Positions 1 to 5,942 of a stretch of DNA of 7,424 bases are shown here, piece by piece. Numbering within the stretch: position 1 is the stretch's first letter; every line of letters starts with the position of its first letter. Under the pieces are notes generated by a model. It was not told where the DNA came from. It ran no database searches and saw only the letters and a list, made by a program, of their open reading frames with translations. This DNA comes from an uncultured Bacteroidota bacterium (GTDB taxonomy: Bacteria > Bacteroidota > Bacteroidia > Chitinophagales > Chitinophagaceae): the NCBI GenBank assembly GCA_903851455.1, contig CAINOM010000107.1, forward strand, positions 1 to 7,424, written 5' to 3'. A program made the position numbers and the translations under genes.

Positions 1-177
1 CTGCGTCTGAGAACTGTGTGAACGTGGCAAACCTCGCCATGGAAAAGAGCGATAGGGCGATCATTGAGAAAAATGAAACGCAAAAAGCGATGATAATTAC
101 CAGAAGCCAACATTGAAGTGACGTCGAAGCCGAATTTAGGCACGGCGTTTAATATTACGTTCCCGCTGGCGGTGTAA
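1..177 (+). pseudogene. Broken 3' end of a sensor histidine kinase
   Basis: The last ~26 codons before the TAA at 175-177 read EANIEVTSKPNLGTAF followed by NITFPLAV. This is the usual C-terminal end of a HATPase_c domain in sensor histidine kinases, where a strand such as IEVxS is followed by GxGTxFxIxxPL. The same frame is closed upstream by stops at 19-21, 91-93 and 94-96, so it cannot continue into a full kinase. Another frame (3-116) is open from the window edge and reads MEKSDRAIIEKNETQKAMI before ending at TGA 114-116. That stretch is helical and charged, and could be the segment leading to the phospho-acceptor helix. One reading is an internal out-of-frame deletion near position 100-115 that joined the helical part to the C-terminal tail and removed the ATP-binding core. 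The gene continues to the left of the window. A sequencing or assembly frameshift is possible. The C-terminal motif is seen directly; the deletion model is inference. Confidence 0.4.
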
Positions 178-289
178 AGACGCAAAGCTCGCAATCCATG
201 CGTTTTGTTTTCAACGCCGCAAATGTGCAGGTGAAAGACATTGCCTGATTTTTCGTGCGCTATATATCATGCAACACAGATGTTCGGCA

Positions 290-1192
290 TCAGAAAAGCG
301 ATCCTTCGTTTTGGATAACGGGCAGTGGTATTTTGGTACCGCAATGTGCGTTCATTTGCTCTATGAAATATTTGATCAGTTCGGGAGAGTGCAACTCTTC
401 GTGCTGGTGCATGAAGAAGTAGCAGGTTTGCAAGCCTTCATCCATCCATTTCTTTATACGCCTCACCCATCCGTCTATGCGGGTGTAATCGGTAGGGTGG
501 AGACCGTTGCCTACAAAGCGTATGAAACATTCCGGGATGGAGAGATGCATGTGCACACAATCGCGGCGACCGGCGGAGTCGGTAATAATAGTGCCCCTCT
601 TGTTGGTGCGGAGAAAACTGTACAACTCCGGGTTATAGCCGTGCTTGTCGCTATACCATTCTTGGTGGCGCAGCTCCAGGAACATGCCGATGTCTTTGGG
701 CATATCACCAATGAATTCTTCAATAGTAGCGAGATGCTTTACGCCCATTTGAGGGTGGGGCATCAGGAAGATGGGCCCAAGGTGGTTGCCGAATGCAGAT
801 ACTACATCCAGGAAAGCGTCTACTTCGTTTTTTGCATTCTTCAGCCTGCGGAGATGGGTTATAGATTGTGTGAACTTAGGGCAGAAGATGAAATTCTTTG
901 GTACAGCTGCTACCCATTTTTCCACCTGTTCCCGCGAATGTATGTTGTAAAAGAACCCGTTGAATTCAATACTATTGAATTGTGTGGCGTAGTAGTGCAG
1001 AAAATCTTTTTCTTTTGTGCCTTTCGGATATAGTTTGCCGATCCAGTCTTTTCGACCCCATTTGGCGCAGCCAATATAGAACTTTGTTTTGCCCTTGCCT
1101 TTCTTCAACACCTCTTTATTTTCAGGTGGGTCTGGTGGCAGTTTGAAGTCTATCTGGTTGAGTTCTTTTTCCTCTATTTTTCCGAAATCCAT
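290..1192 (-). CDS. DUF72 (YecE-like) TIM-barrel protein
   Basis: This complete 300-aa protein matches the DUF72/YecE family, a TIM-barrel fold of unproven biochemical role found widely in bacteria and archaea. Family landmarks run in order: FYIGCAKWGRKDW at residues 38-50, LYP at 54-56, FNSIEFNGFFY at 72-82 (usual form F..vEiN.tFY), PKNFIFCPKF at 98-107 and LELRHQEWY at 172-180 (usual form ELRHpsW). The end, with FFMHQHEELHSPEL, matches the region where the family has YfyfNNh-type residues. The first ~37 residues are a charged, proline-containing extension before the usual start of the fold. At residues 138-149 the protein reads LGPIFLMPHPQM where most relatives, from memory, have a QLPP-type loop. 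No signal peptide or membrane segment is visible, so it is probably cytoplasmic. It is transcribed away from the cyclase gene and converges on the kinase remnant. The ATG at 1190-1192 is the only sensible start. Family is firm; function is unknown. Confidence 0.93.
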   Translation of the reverse strand: MDFGKIEEKELNQIDFKLPPDPPENKEVLKKGKGKTKFYIGCAKWGRKDWIGKLYPKGTKEKDFLHYYATQFNSIEFNGFFYNIHSREQVEKWVAAVPKNFIFCPKFTQSITHLRRLKNAKNEVDAFLDVVSAFGNHLGPIFLMPHPQMGVKHLATIEEFIGDMPKDIGMFLELRHQEWYSDKHGYNPELYSFLRTNKRGTIITDSAGRRDCVHMHLSIPECFIRFVGNGLHPTDYTRIDGWVRRIKKWMDEGLQTCYFFMHQHEELHSPELIKYFIEQMNAHCGTKIPLPVIQNEGSLF

Positions 1193-1218
1193 AATGGTTA
1201 TTGAGCAGTCATGAAATT

Positions 1219-1236
1219 AGGCAATTTATTTTGCCT
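1219..1236. repeat. Perfect 6-bp inverted repeat (possible operator)
   Basis: AGGCAA at 1219-1224 is exactly complementary to TTGCCT at 1231-1236, with a 6-nt A/T spacer. It lies in the likely promoter or leader of the DUF72 gene. No T-run follows it on either strand long enough for a terminator. The 18-bp size would suit a dimeric regulator site or a small leader hairpin. Arms this short can also arise by chance. Confidence 0.3.
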
Positions 1237-1248
1237 GGAAAACAGGGC

Positions 1249-1279
1249 TCTACCCCCTTTGGCGAAGGATTCTACCCCC
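1249..1279. repeat. TCTACCCCC direct repeat, two copies
   Basis: Identical nonamers at 1249-1257 and 1271-1279 lie 22 bp apart, close to two DNA turns. Between them is a small imperfect dyad, CCTTTGGCGAAGG. A partial third copy (AAAACCCCC) ends at 1304. The arrangement could be tandem regulator sites, or the residue of a short dispersed intergenic element. Only the repeat itself is certain. Confidence 0.4.
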
Positions 1280-1341
1280 GTGAACGTCTAAAACTAAAAC
1301 CCCCACTATTTTTTTCATAATTTGCTGACAAATAGATTGTC

Positions 1342-3312
1342 ATGCGGGTGTTTTTAGTGATCATGTTGTGCTGGTCGGCCATATCGCTGTTTACCTTGCC
1401 TGTTTTTGCCCAAAAACAAGGCCAGAGCCTTATTGACTCATTGCTAAAAGAATTGCCGGGGAATAAGAAAGACACTGATAAAGTAGAGATACTCAGCAAG
1501 TTATCGTTTGAATACCGGGATGTGAACGCAGACCAGGGCATCAAATATGGTGAGCAGGCGCTGGCACTCGCTGAGCAGAAGAAGTGGAAGAAATGGATCG
1601 CCCGGGCAGATAACAGCATTGGCGGTAATTACAACTCCAAATCTGATTTTCCGAAAGCAATGGAGTATTATCTGAAAGCACTTACGATCAACGAAGATCT
1701 TAATGATTCGGCGGGAATTGCCACCAATTCCGTGAACATCGGGATTATTTACTTCGTGCAAAGTAATTTTGACAAGGCGCTCGATTATTATTTCAAGGCA
1801 CTACCACTAAACACCAGCCTGAACACAAAGAGGGAGGCACAGATGAAGGCGCTGAAAGAGGCGATGAGCGGCCAAAAAGCCCCGGATAGTATGCTGGCCG
1901 GGAAACAAAAGGCGCTGGCGAAGCAATTAAGGGAAGGCAAGAAAGAGCTCGCGTCCAATTTAGCGGATATTGGTATTGTGTACAGCAGTACAGAGGAGTA
2001 TCCCAAAGCCATGGGGTATTACCAAAAGGCACTTGTGATAGACGGTGATATTGATAACAAGGATGGAAAGGGAGAGATATACGCAAACATAGGCGCCGAT
2101 TATTCTGCTCAAAATAATTATCCCGAGGCATTGAGCTATAGTTTCAGCTCATTGCGTATCTACCAGGAACTCGGTAACAAAGACGGTATTGCGGCCAACC
2201 TGGGCTATATCGGTGAGGCATACCTGGGCATTGCAAAAAACTTCGACGGCAGCCTGAAGGGGAATTCCCTGATCCCTGCTGATAAGGCGGCTAATCTTGA
2301 TAAAGCTATCGAATATCTGAACCAGGGCATCAACATTTCAAAAGAGATCGGTAACCTCAATTACCAGTTACAGTTCAGTCACGATATATCGGATGCCTAT
2401 ACATTTGCGGGGAGATGCGATGATGCTTTGCGCAGCCTGAAGATGTATACCATGCTTAAAGACTCCGTGGTATTCTCTGAGCAGAGTAAGACCAAGATCA
2501 AAAACCTGGAAAAGCAAAGGGAGGCGGAGCTCAGTGATAAGATCGCGAAACTGGAGAAACTGAAGAAGCGGAATGAAACGCTGGCCACGCTCGGTGCGTT
2601 CTTTGTGCTGATAACGATAATTGGTACGGTGATCTGGAACAACAGGAAAGTGACTGCGGAAAAGCAGAGATCTGATGAATTGCTGCTCAACATCCTGCCC
2701 GCAAAAGTGGCCGAGGAATTGAAGGCAACAGGCAAAACTGAGGCAAAGTTTTTTGATCCTGTGACCGTGATCTTTACTGACTTTGTAGACTTCACGATAC
2801 ATGCGGAAAAAATGAGCCCTGCTGAACTGATCGCTGAGCTGCATACCTGTTTTAAGGCATTTGATGAGATCAGCGGCAAGTATAGCATTGAGAAGATAAA
2901 GACTGCCGGAGATGCGTACATGGCTGTTTCCGGGTTGCCGATCGCGAACAGTGCCCACGCCGTGAACATGATACATGCAGCTATCGAGATCCGGGATTTT
3001 ATGGCGCAGAGAAGAGCGCAGCTGGGAGCTAAAGCTTTTGAGATACGCATAGGAGTGCATAGTGGCAGCGTGGTTGCCGGGATAGTGGGTGTGAAGAAAT
3101 TCGCTTATGATATCTGGGGAGATACCGTGAACACAGCGGCACGTATGGAGCAGAATAGCGTTGCCGGTAAGATCAACATCTCAGAGACTACCTATGATCT
3201 TGTGCATAATGCTTTCACGTGTGTATATCGCGGTGAGATAGAGGCGAAGAACAAGGGTAGCCTGAAAATGTATTTTGTTGAAAATAGTAATGATAAAAAG
3301 GTAACAACATAA
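1342..3312 (+). CDS. Membrane receptor adenylate cyclase with periplasmic TPR domain
   Basis: This 656-aa protein is predicted to convert ATP to cAMP under control of a periplasmic sensor. Residues 1-23 form a signal peptide, with likely cleavage after VFA23. About seven TPR units follow (roughly 51-84, 91-125, 128-160, 204-236, 246-280, 284-336 and 340-374), then a charged coiled coil (380-412), one membrane helix (413-432) and a cyclase-transducer-like helix containing LLLNILPAKVAEELK (447-461). The class III cyclase domain spans about 474-650. Its metal-binding aspartates are D480 (FTDF) and D524 (AGDAY). The adenine-selecting pair is K520 (KIKT) and D590 (YDIWG), which indicates ATP rather than GTP. 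N597 and R601 (NTAARM) complete the transition-state residues. The usual Gly of the VGFT motif is Asp483 here. A charged insert at about 163-202 interrupts the TPR array. There is no HAMP domain. The first ATG keeps the arginine before the signal core and has no Shine-Dalgarno. The NHL gene starts 57 bp downstream. Cyclase assignment is firm; the signal sensed is unknown. Confidence 0.95.
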   Translation: MRVFLVIMLCWSAISLFTLPVFAQKQGQSLIDSLLKELPGNKKDTDKVEILSKLSFEYRDVNADQGIKYGEQALALAEQKKWKKWIARADNSIGGNYNSKSDFPKAMEYYLKALTINEDLNDSAGIATNSVNIGIIYFVQSNFDKALDYYFKALPLNTSLNTKREAQMKALKEAMSGQKAPDSMLAGKQKALAKQLREGKKELASNLADIGIVYSSTEEYPKAMGYYQKALVIDGDIDNKDGKGEIYANIGADYSAQNNYPEALSYSFSSLRIYQELGNKDGIAANLGYIGEAYLGIAKNFDGSLKGNSLIPADKAANLDKAIEYLNQGINISKEIGNLNYQLQFSHDISDAYTFAGRCDDALRSLKMYTMLKDSVVFSEQSKTKIKNLEKQREAELSDKIAKLEKLKKRNETLATLGAFFVLITIIGTVIWNNRKVTAEKQRSDELLLNILPAKVAEELKATGKTEAKFFDPVTVIFTDFVDFTIHAEKMSPAELIAELHTCFKAFDEISGKYSIEKIKTAGDAYMAVSGLPIANSAHAVNMIHAAIEIRDFMAQRRAQLGAKAFEIRIGVHSGSVVAGIVGVKKFAYDIWGDTVNTAARMEQNSVAGKINISETTYDLVHNAFTCVYRGEIEAKNKGSLKMYFVENSNDKKVTT

Positions 3313-3369
3313 AGTTAGTTTGAGTAAAGATTTGCGAATGCTCTTAACACACCATTTAAATTGTTTTTT

Positions 3370-5766
3370 ATGAAAAAGCTGCTTCGATTATTTCAGATCA
3401 CTGCGCTCGCTTGCTGCACTTTGCCGGTATCGGCGCAGAACCTGATCACTGTAGCCGGGAATGGCCAGATGTCTTTTGGCGGCAATGGGGGACCTGCATC
3501 TACAGCGGCATTTAACGGGCCTACAGGTATATTTTTCGACCCGAATTCGGCGACTTTGTTTGTATGCGATGCGAATAACAATGTTGTGCGGACGATAGAT
3601 CCGACAGCGTTTGTTCGTCCCTATGCCGGCAATGGATTTAATGCCGGTACAGGCTCCGGTGGTTATGCGGGTGACGGAAACCCTGCGCAAGGCGCCGAAT
3701 TATATATACCACAGGGTATTTTAAGAAACCAGGCGGGAAATACATACTTTGCCGATGCGGGTAACCATGTGGTGCGGAAAGTAGACCCATCGGGTATTAT
3801 TACAACGATAGCGGGAACAGGTACGTCGGGAAGTGGCGGCGATGGATCAGCGGCAACTGCGGCGACTCTGAACTTCCCGGTGGGAGTTGCCATCGACACT
3901 TCCGGTAACTTGTACATATCCGACTATAATGCTAACGTGATTAGGAAAATTGACGTCAGCGGTATCATCACCACCATTGCGGGAACCGGAACAGCAGGAT
4001 ACAATGGAGATGGTATTGCTGCCACGGCGGCACAGCTAGACCAACCCACGCACATTGTAACCAGTGCGCACGGGGACCTTTATGTTACAGATGCTTCAAA
4101 CCACAGGATACGGAGGATCAACTTAACAACCGGCATCATCTCAACCGCGGTGGGAACAGGTCTGCCAGGCAATGGCGGAGACAATGGTCCGGCTACGATA
4201 GCACAGATCAATATACCCAGGGGTATTACGATCGATCATTCAGGGAATCTATATTTTACGGACGTTGGCGAGAATGTGATCAGGAAGGTGAATATACCTA
4301 CCGGTACCATCACAGCGTTTGCTGGTATTGCAGGCCCTCCCGGCTATACCGGTGATGGCGGACCTGCTACCGCGGCCACGCTCAATGTGCCGGACGGTAT
4401 TACCTCAGACTCTGCAGGAAATGTCTTTTTCTGCGACCGTCTTTCCAAAGTGGTGCGTAGGGTGCTCACTGATGGTACTATATCAACTGTAGCGGGAAAT
4501 GATCACGATCTGTTTTGTGGTGACGGTGGCCCCGCTACAGAGGCTGAGCTGGATTCGCCGATGGCGAGTGCGTTTGATGCTGCGGGTAATCTATATATAG
4601 CAGACTATGGTAACAATTGCGTGCGTGTTGTTCATTCTTCGGGCGGCATCAGCACGTTCGCCGGTGATGCCCTTGCAACGGCGGGCTTCTCGGGCGATGG
4701 CGGACCTGCAACGGCGGCTAAGCTCGATCATCCCAAGGGTGTAGCGGTCGATGCTGCGGGCAATGTTTATATATCCGATGCGGGTAATTCATGTATACGC
4801 ATTGTGCACACTTCAGGCAATATCTCTACTTATGCCGGTACGCCATTGACAGCCGGTTACAGCGGTGATGGCGGTAGTGCGCTCAGTGCGCATATGAGCG
4901 ATCCCACGGGGCTTGCGATCGATTCTGTGGGCAATCTGTATGTTTCGGATGCGGGTAACCATGCGTTGCGGGTGGTGCATACTTCGGGCGGCATAAGTGG
5001 CCTGGCAGGCAATGGAATCGCCGGTTCGGGAGGCGATGGTGGAGCTGCTGCTTCTGCGCAATTAGTTTACCCGATGGGGCTTGCGTTTGATGCCAGTGGT
5101 AATCTGTATGTGGCTGACTCTGGTGACGCACGTGTGCGTATCATTCATACATCCGGCAATATAGATGCATTTGCAGGTACCGGCACGCCTGGTTTCAGTG
5201 GCGATGGCGGCTCTGCCGCATCTGCGCAATTGAGAGCGCCGATGGGCGTTGTGGTTGATGATACAGGTAATGTGCATATCTCTGACGGATCAGATGCACG
5301 CGTGCGAATTGTGCATACATCAGGCAATATCAGCTCGCTGGTGGGTACCGGTGTGCCCGGGTTTAATGGTGATGGTCCGGTAGGGTCGGCGCAGGTGAAT
5401 ATGCCTGTGGGCCTGAGCAAGGATCAGACAGGACGCATTTATGTGACAGACAGGAACAATGACCGTGTTCGCCGCTTTGTAGGAAATGGGGGACTGGCCG
5501 TGAAAACTGTGAGTGCAACAGCTAACGGTGAGCTTGCGGTATATCCTAATCCGGGCAAGGGTGCTTTTGTTGTTGACTTCGCTTCGTCGACCACCAGTAA
5601 AATGCATTATACTGTGACTAACCTGCTTGGGCAGAGCATAGTCGATGGTGATGCAATTACCAATCAGCCGTTTGAGGTACGGTTGTCAGTGCCGGCCGGG
5701 ATATACTTACTGAATGCGGCGACCGGTGATAGCCGGAAAACGGTGAGGGTCGTTGTTGAGCCTTAG
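3370..5766 (+). CDS. Secreted NHL-repeat protein with T9SS sorting domain
   Basis: This 798-aa protein is predicted to leave the cell or sit on its surface. Residues 1-22 are a signal peptide (MKKLLRLF, hydrophobic core, cleavage after VSA22). Residues 25-708 form twelve consecutive NHL repeats of about 56 aa, each with an AGTGxxGxxGDGGPAxxA turn, a P.G...D..GN(L/V)Y..D segment and an arginine-containing strand. NHL repeats fold as beta-propeller blades, and twelve suits two six-bladed propellers. Residues 722-798 are a T9SS type A sorting domain, with VYPNPGKGAFVVDF at its start, LLGQ in the middle and PAGIYLL near the end. The chosen ATG at 3370 gives a standard signal peptide; an in-frame TTG at 3361 would only add three residues. 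The apparent LACC in the signal peptide is not a proper lipobox. It follows the cyclase gene by 57 bp without a terminator and ends just before a strong one. The ligand or role is not known; adhesion or protein-protein contact is typical of the fold. Confidence 0.94.
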   Translation: MKKLLRLFQITALACCTLPVSAQNLITVAGNGQMSFGGNGGPASTAAFNGPTGIFFDPNSATLFVCDANNNVVRTIDPTAFVRPYAGNGFNAGTGSGGYAGDGNPAQGAELYIPQGILRNQAGNTYFADAGNHVVRKVDPSGIITTIAGTGTSGSGGDGSAATAATLNFPVGVAIDTSGNLYISDYNANVIRKIDVSGIITTIAGTGTAGYNGDGIAATAAQLDQPTHIVTSAHGDLYVTDASNHRIRRINLTTGIISTAVGTGLPGNGGDNGPATIAQINIPRGITIDHSGNLYFTDVGENVIRKVNIPTGTITAFAGIAGPPGYTGDGGPATAATLNVPDGITSDSAGNVFFCDRLSKVVRRVLTDGTISTVAGNDHDLFCGDGGPATEAELDSPMASAFDAAGNLYIADYGNNCVRVVHSSGGISTFAGDALATAGFSGDGGPATAAKLDHPKGVAVDAAGNVYISDAGNSCIRIVHTSGNISTYAGTPLTAGYSGDGGSALSAHMSDPTGLAIDSVGNLYVSDAGNHALRVVHTSGGISGLAGNGIAGSGGDGGAAASAQLVYPMGLAFDASGNLYVADSGDARVRIIHTSGNIDAFAGTGTPGFSGDGGSAASAQLRAPMGVVVDDTGNVHISDGSDARVRIVHTSGNISSLVGTGVPGFNGDGPVGSAQVNMPVGLSKDQTGRIYVTDRNNDRVRRFVGNGGLAVKTVSATANGELAVYPNPGKGAFVVDFASSTTSKMHYTVTNLLGQSIVDGDAITNQPFEVRLSVPAGIYLLNAATGDSRKTVRVVVEP
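3442..5493 (+). repeat. Twelve tandem NHL-coding repeats (~170 bp each)
   Basis: The repeats begin near residues 25, 82, 144, 200, 257, 314, 371, 427, 485, 542, 598 and 654 of the NHL protein (inner boundaries approximate). Repeats 1-6 mostly end with a VIRKVD-like strand. Repeats 7-11 end with R(V/I)(V/I)H(T/S)SG. Repeats 10 and 11 are the most alike, sharing DARVRI and AASAQL. Equivalent positions often differ at silent codon sites, so the repeats are not fresh DNA duplications. Confidence 0.85.
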
Positions 5767-5800
5767 GCTATCCGGAGGAACTTCTTGTTTTATTTGAAAT

Positions 5801-5845
5801 GCCTGCGCTGAAATATCATTTGTGATATTTCGGCACAGGCTTTTT
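5801..5845 (+). terminator. Intrinsic terminator after the NHL gene
   Basis: The arms 5801-5818 and 5823-5840 form an 18-bp stem with a TTTG loop. Nine perfect pairs (GAAATATCA/TGATATTTC) lie next to the loop, then a G-T pair, two GC pairs, one mismatch and a GCCTG/CAGGC base. Five T follow directly at 5841-5845. It starts 34 bp after the NHL stop codon. On the opposite strand no T-run follows, so it appears to act only for rightward transcription. It separates the cyclase-NHL pair from the oxidoreductase genes. Confidence 0.9.
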
Positions 5846-5861
5846 ACTGCGAAACAGTGGG

Positions 5862-5892
5862 TTTGGCTACAACAACAGTTGATTTGGCTGCA
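5862..5892 (+). repeat. TTTGGCTRCA direct repeat, 21-bp period
   Basis: TTTGGCTACA (5862-5871) and TTTGGCTGCA (5883-5892) match at nine of ten bases, 21 bp apart start to start, which is two helical turns. A short CAACAGTTG dyad (5873-5881) lies between them. They sit upstream of the SDR gene and after the previous terminator, where its promoter should be. This geometry suits cooperative binding of a regulator on one DNA face. The binding role is inference. Confidence 0.4.
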
Positions 5893-5901
5893 TCCGTGTG
5901 T

Positions 5902-5926
5902 TTGTTGCTGCGGAACTTTGCAACAA
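5902..5926. promoter_or_regulatory. Inverted repeat TTGTTGC-N11-GCAACAA before the SDR gene
   Basis: The 7-bp arms at 5902-5908 and 5920-5926 are perfectly complementary around an 11-nt spacer. The right arm ends 16 bp before the SDR start codon. The centre-to-centre spacing is like operators of dimeric repressors. It could also form a hairpin in the mRNA leader that affects translation. No T-run follows, so it is not a terminator. Confidence 0.4.
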
Positions 5927-5942
5927 CAAAATAAACGGGAAA

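Larger units (their letters stand above)
1193..1341. promoter_or_regulatory. Divergent intergenic region with a palindrome and C-tract repeats
   Basis: This 149-bp gap separates two divergently transcribed genes and must hold the promoters of both. It contains a perfect inverted repeat, AGGCAA-N6-TTGCCT (1219-1236), about 27 bp upstream of the DUF72 start. It also contains two copies of TCTACCCCC at 1249-1257 and 1271-1279, 22 bp apart start to start, and a third run of five C at 1300-1304. No convincing Bacteroidota -33/-7 promoter (TTTG, then TAnnTTTG) was found. The closest match is ATAATTTG just upstream of the cyclase start, which lacks the TA. Neither start codon has a clear Shine-Dalgarno sequence. 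The repeats are seen directly; a regulatory role is inference. Confidence 0.45.

Noticed and set aside
269..1033. 254-aa open frame on the + strand
   Set aside because: It lies antisense inside the DUF72 gene, whose protein matches a known family over its length. The + strand product has no recognisable motif.
1249..1304. G-quadruplex on the - strand
   Set aside because: Only three G5 runs occur, separated by 17-20 nt. A stable quadruplex needs four runs with shorter loops.
2368..3060. Long - strand open frames (up to 230 aa) opposite the cyclase domain
   Set aside because: They are antisense to highly conserved cyclase codons and show only composition-driven Ser/Leu-rich sequence.
3342..3369. 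TTG start at 3361 for the NHL protein
   Set aside because: The ATG nine bases later gives a typical MKK signal peptide start, so the TTG adds nothing.
3370..3435. Lipoprotein signal (LACC) in the NHL protein
   Set aside because: The residues before either Cys do not fit a lipobox, and a normal cleavage site VSA-QN follows. The T9SS sorting domain fits a standard signal peptide.
5145..5420. - strand open frames opposite the NHL repeats
   Set aside because: They repeat with the same period as the NHL array, as expected for mirror frames of a tandem repeat.
5770..5825. GGAGG followed by an 8-codon open frame (ATG at 5799)
   Set aside because: The small frame lies within the terminator hairpin, the GGAGG is about 20 bp from the ATG, and this phylum seldom uses such sites.
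5883..5920. Bacteroidota -33/-7 promoter (TTTG and GAACTTTG)
   Set aside because: The spacing of 26 bp is too long for the usual 19-21 bp, and the -7 box lacks its first T.
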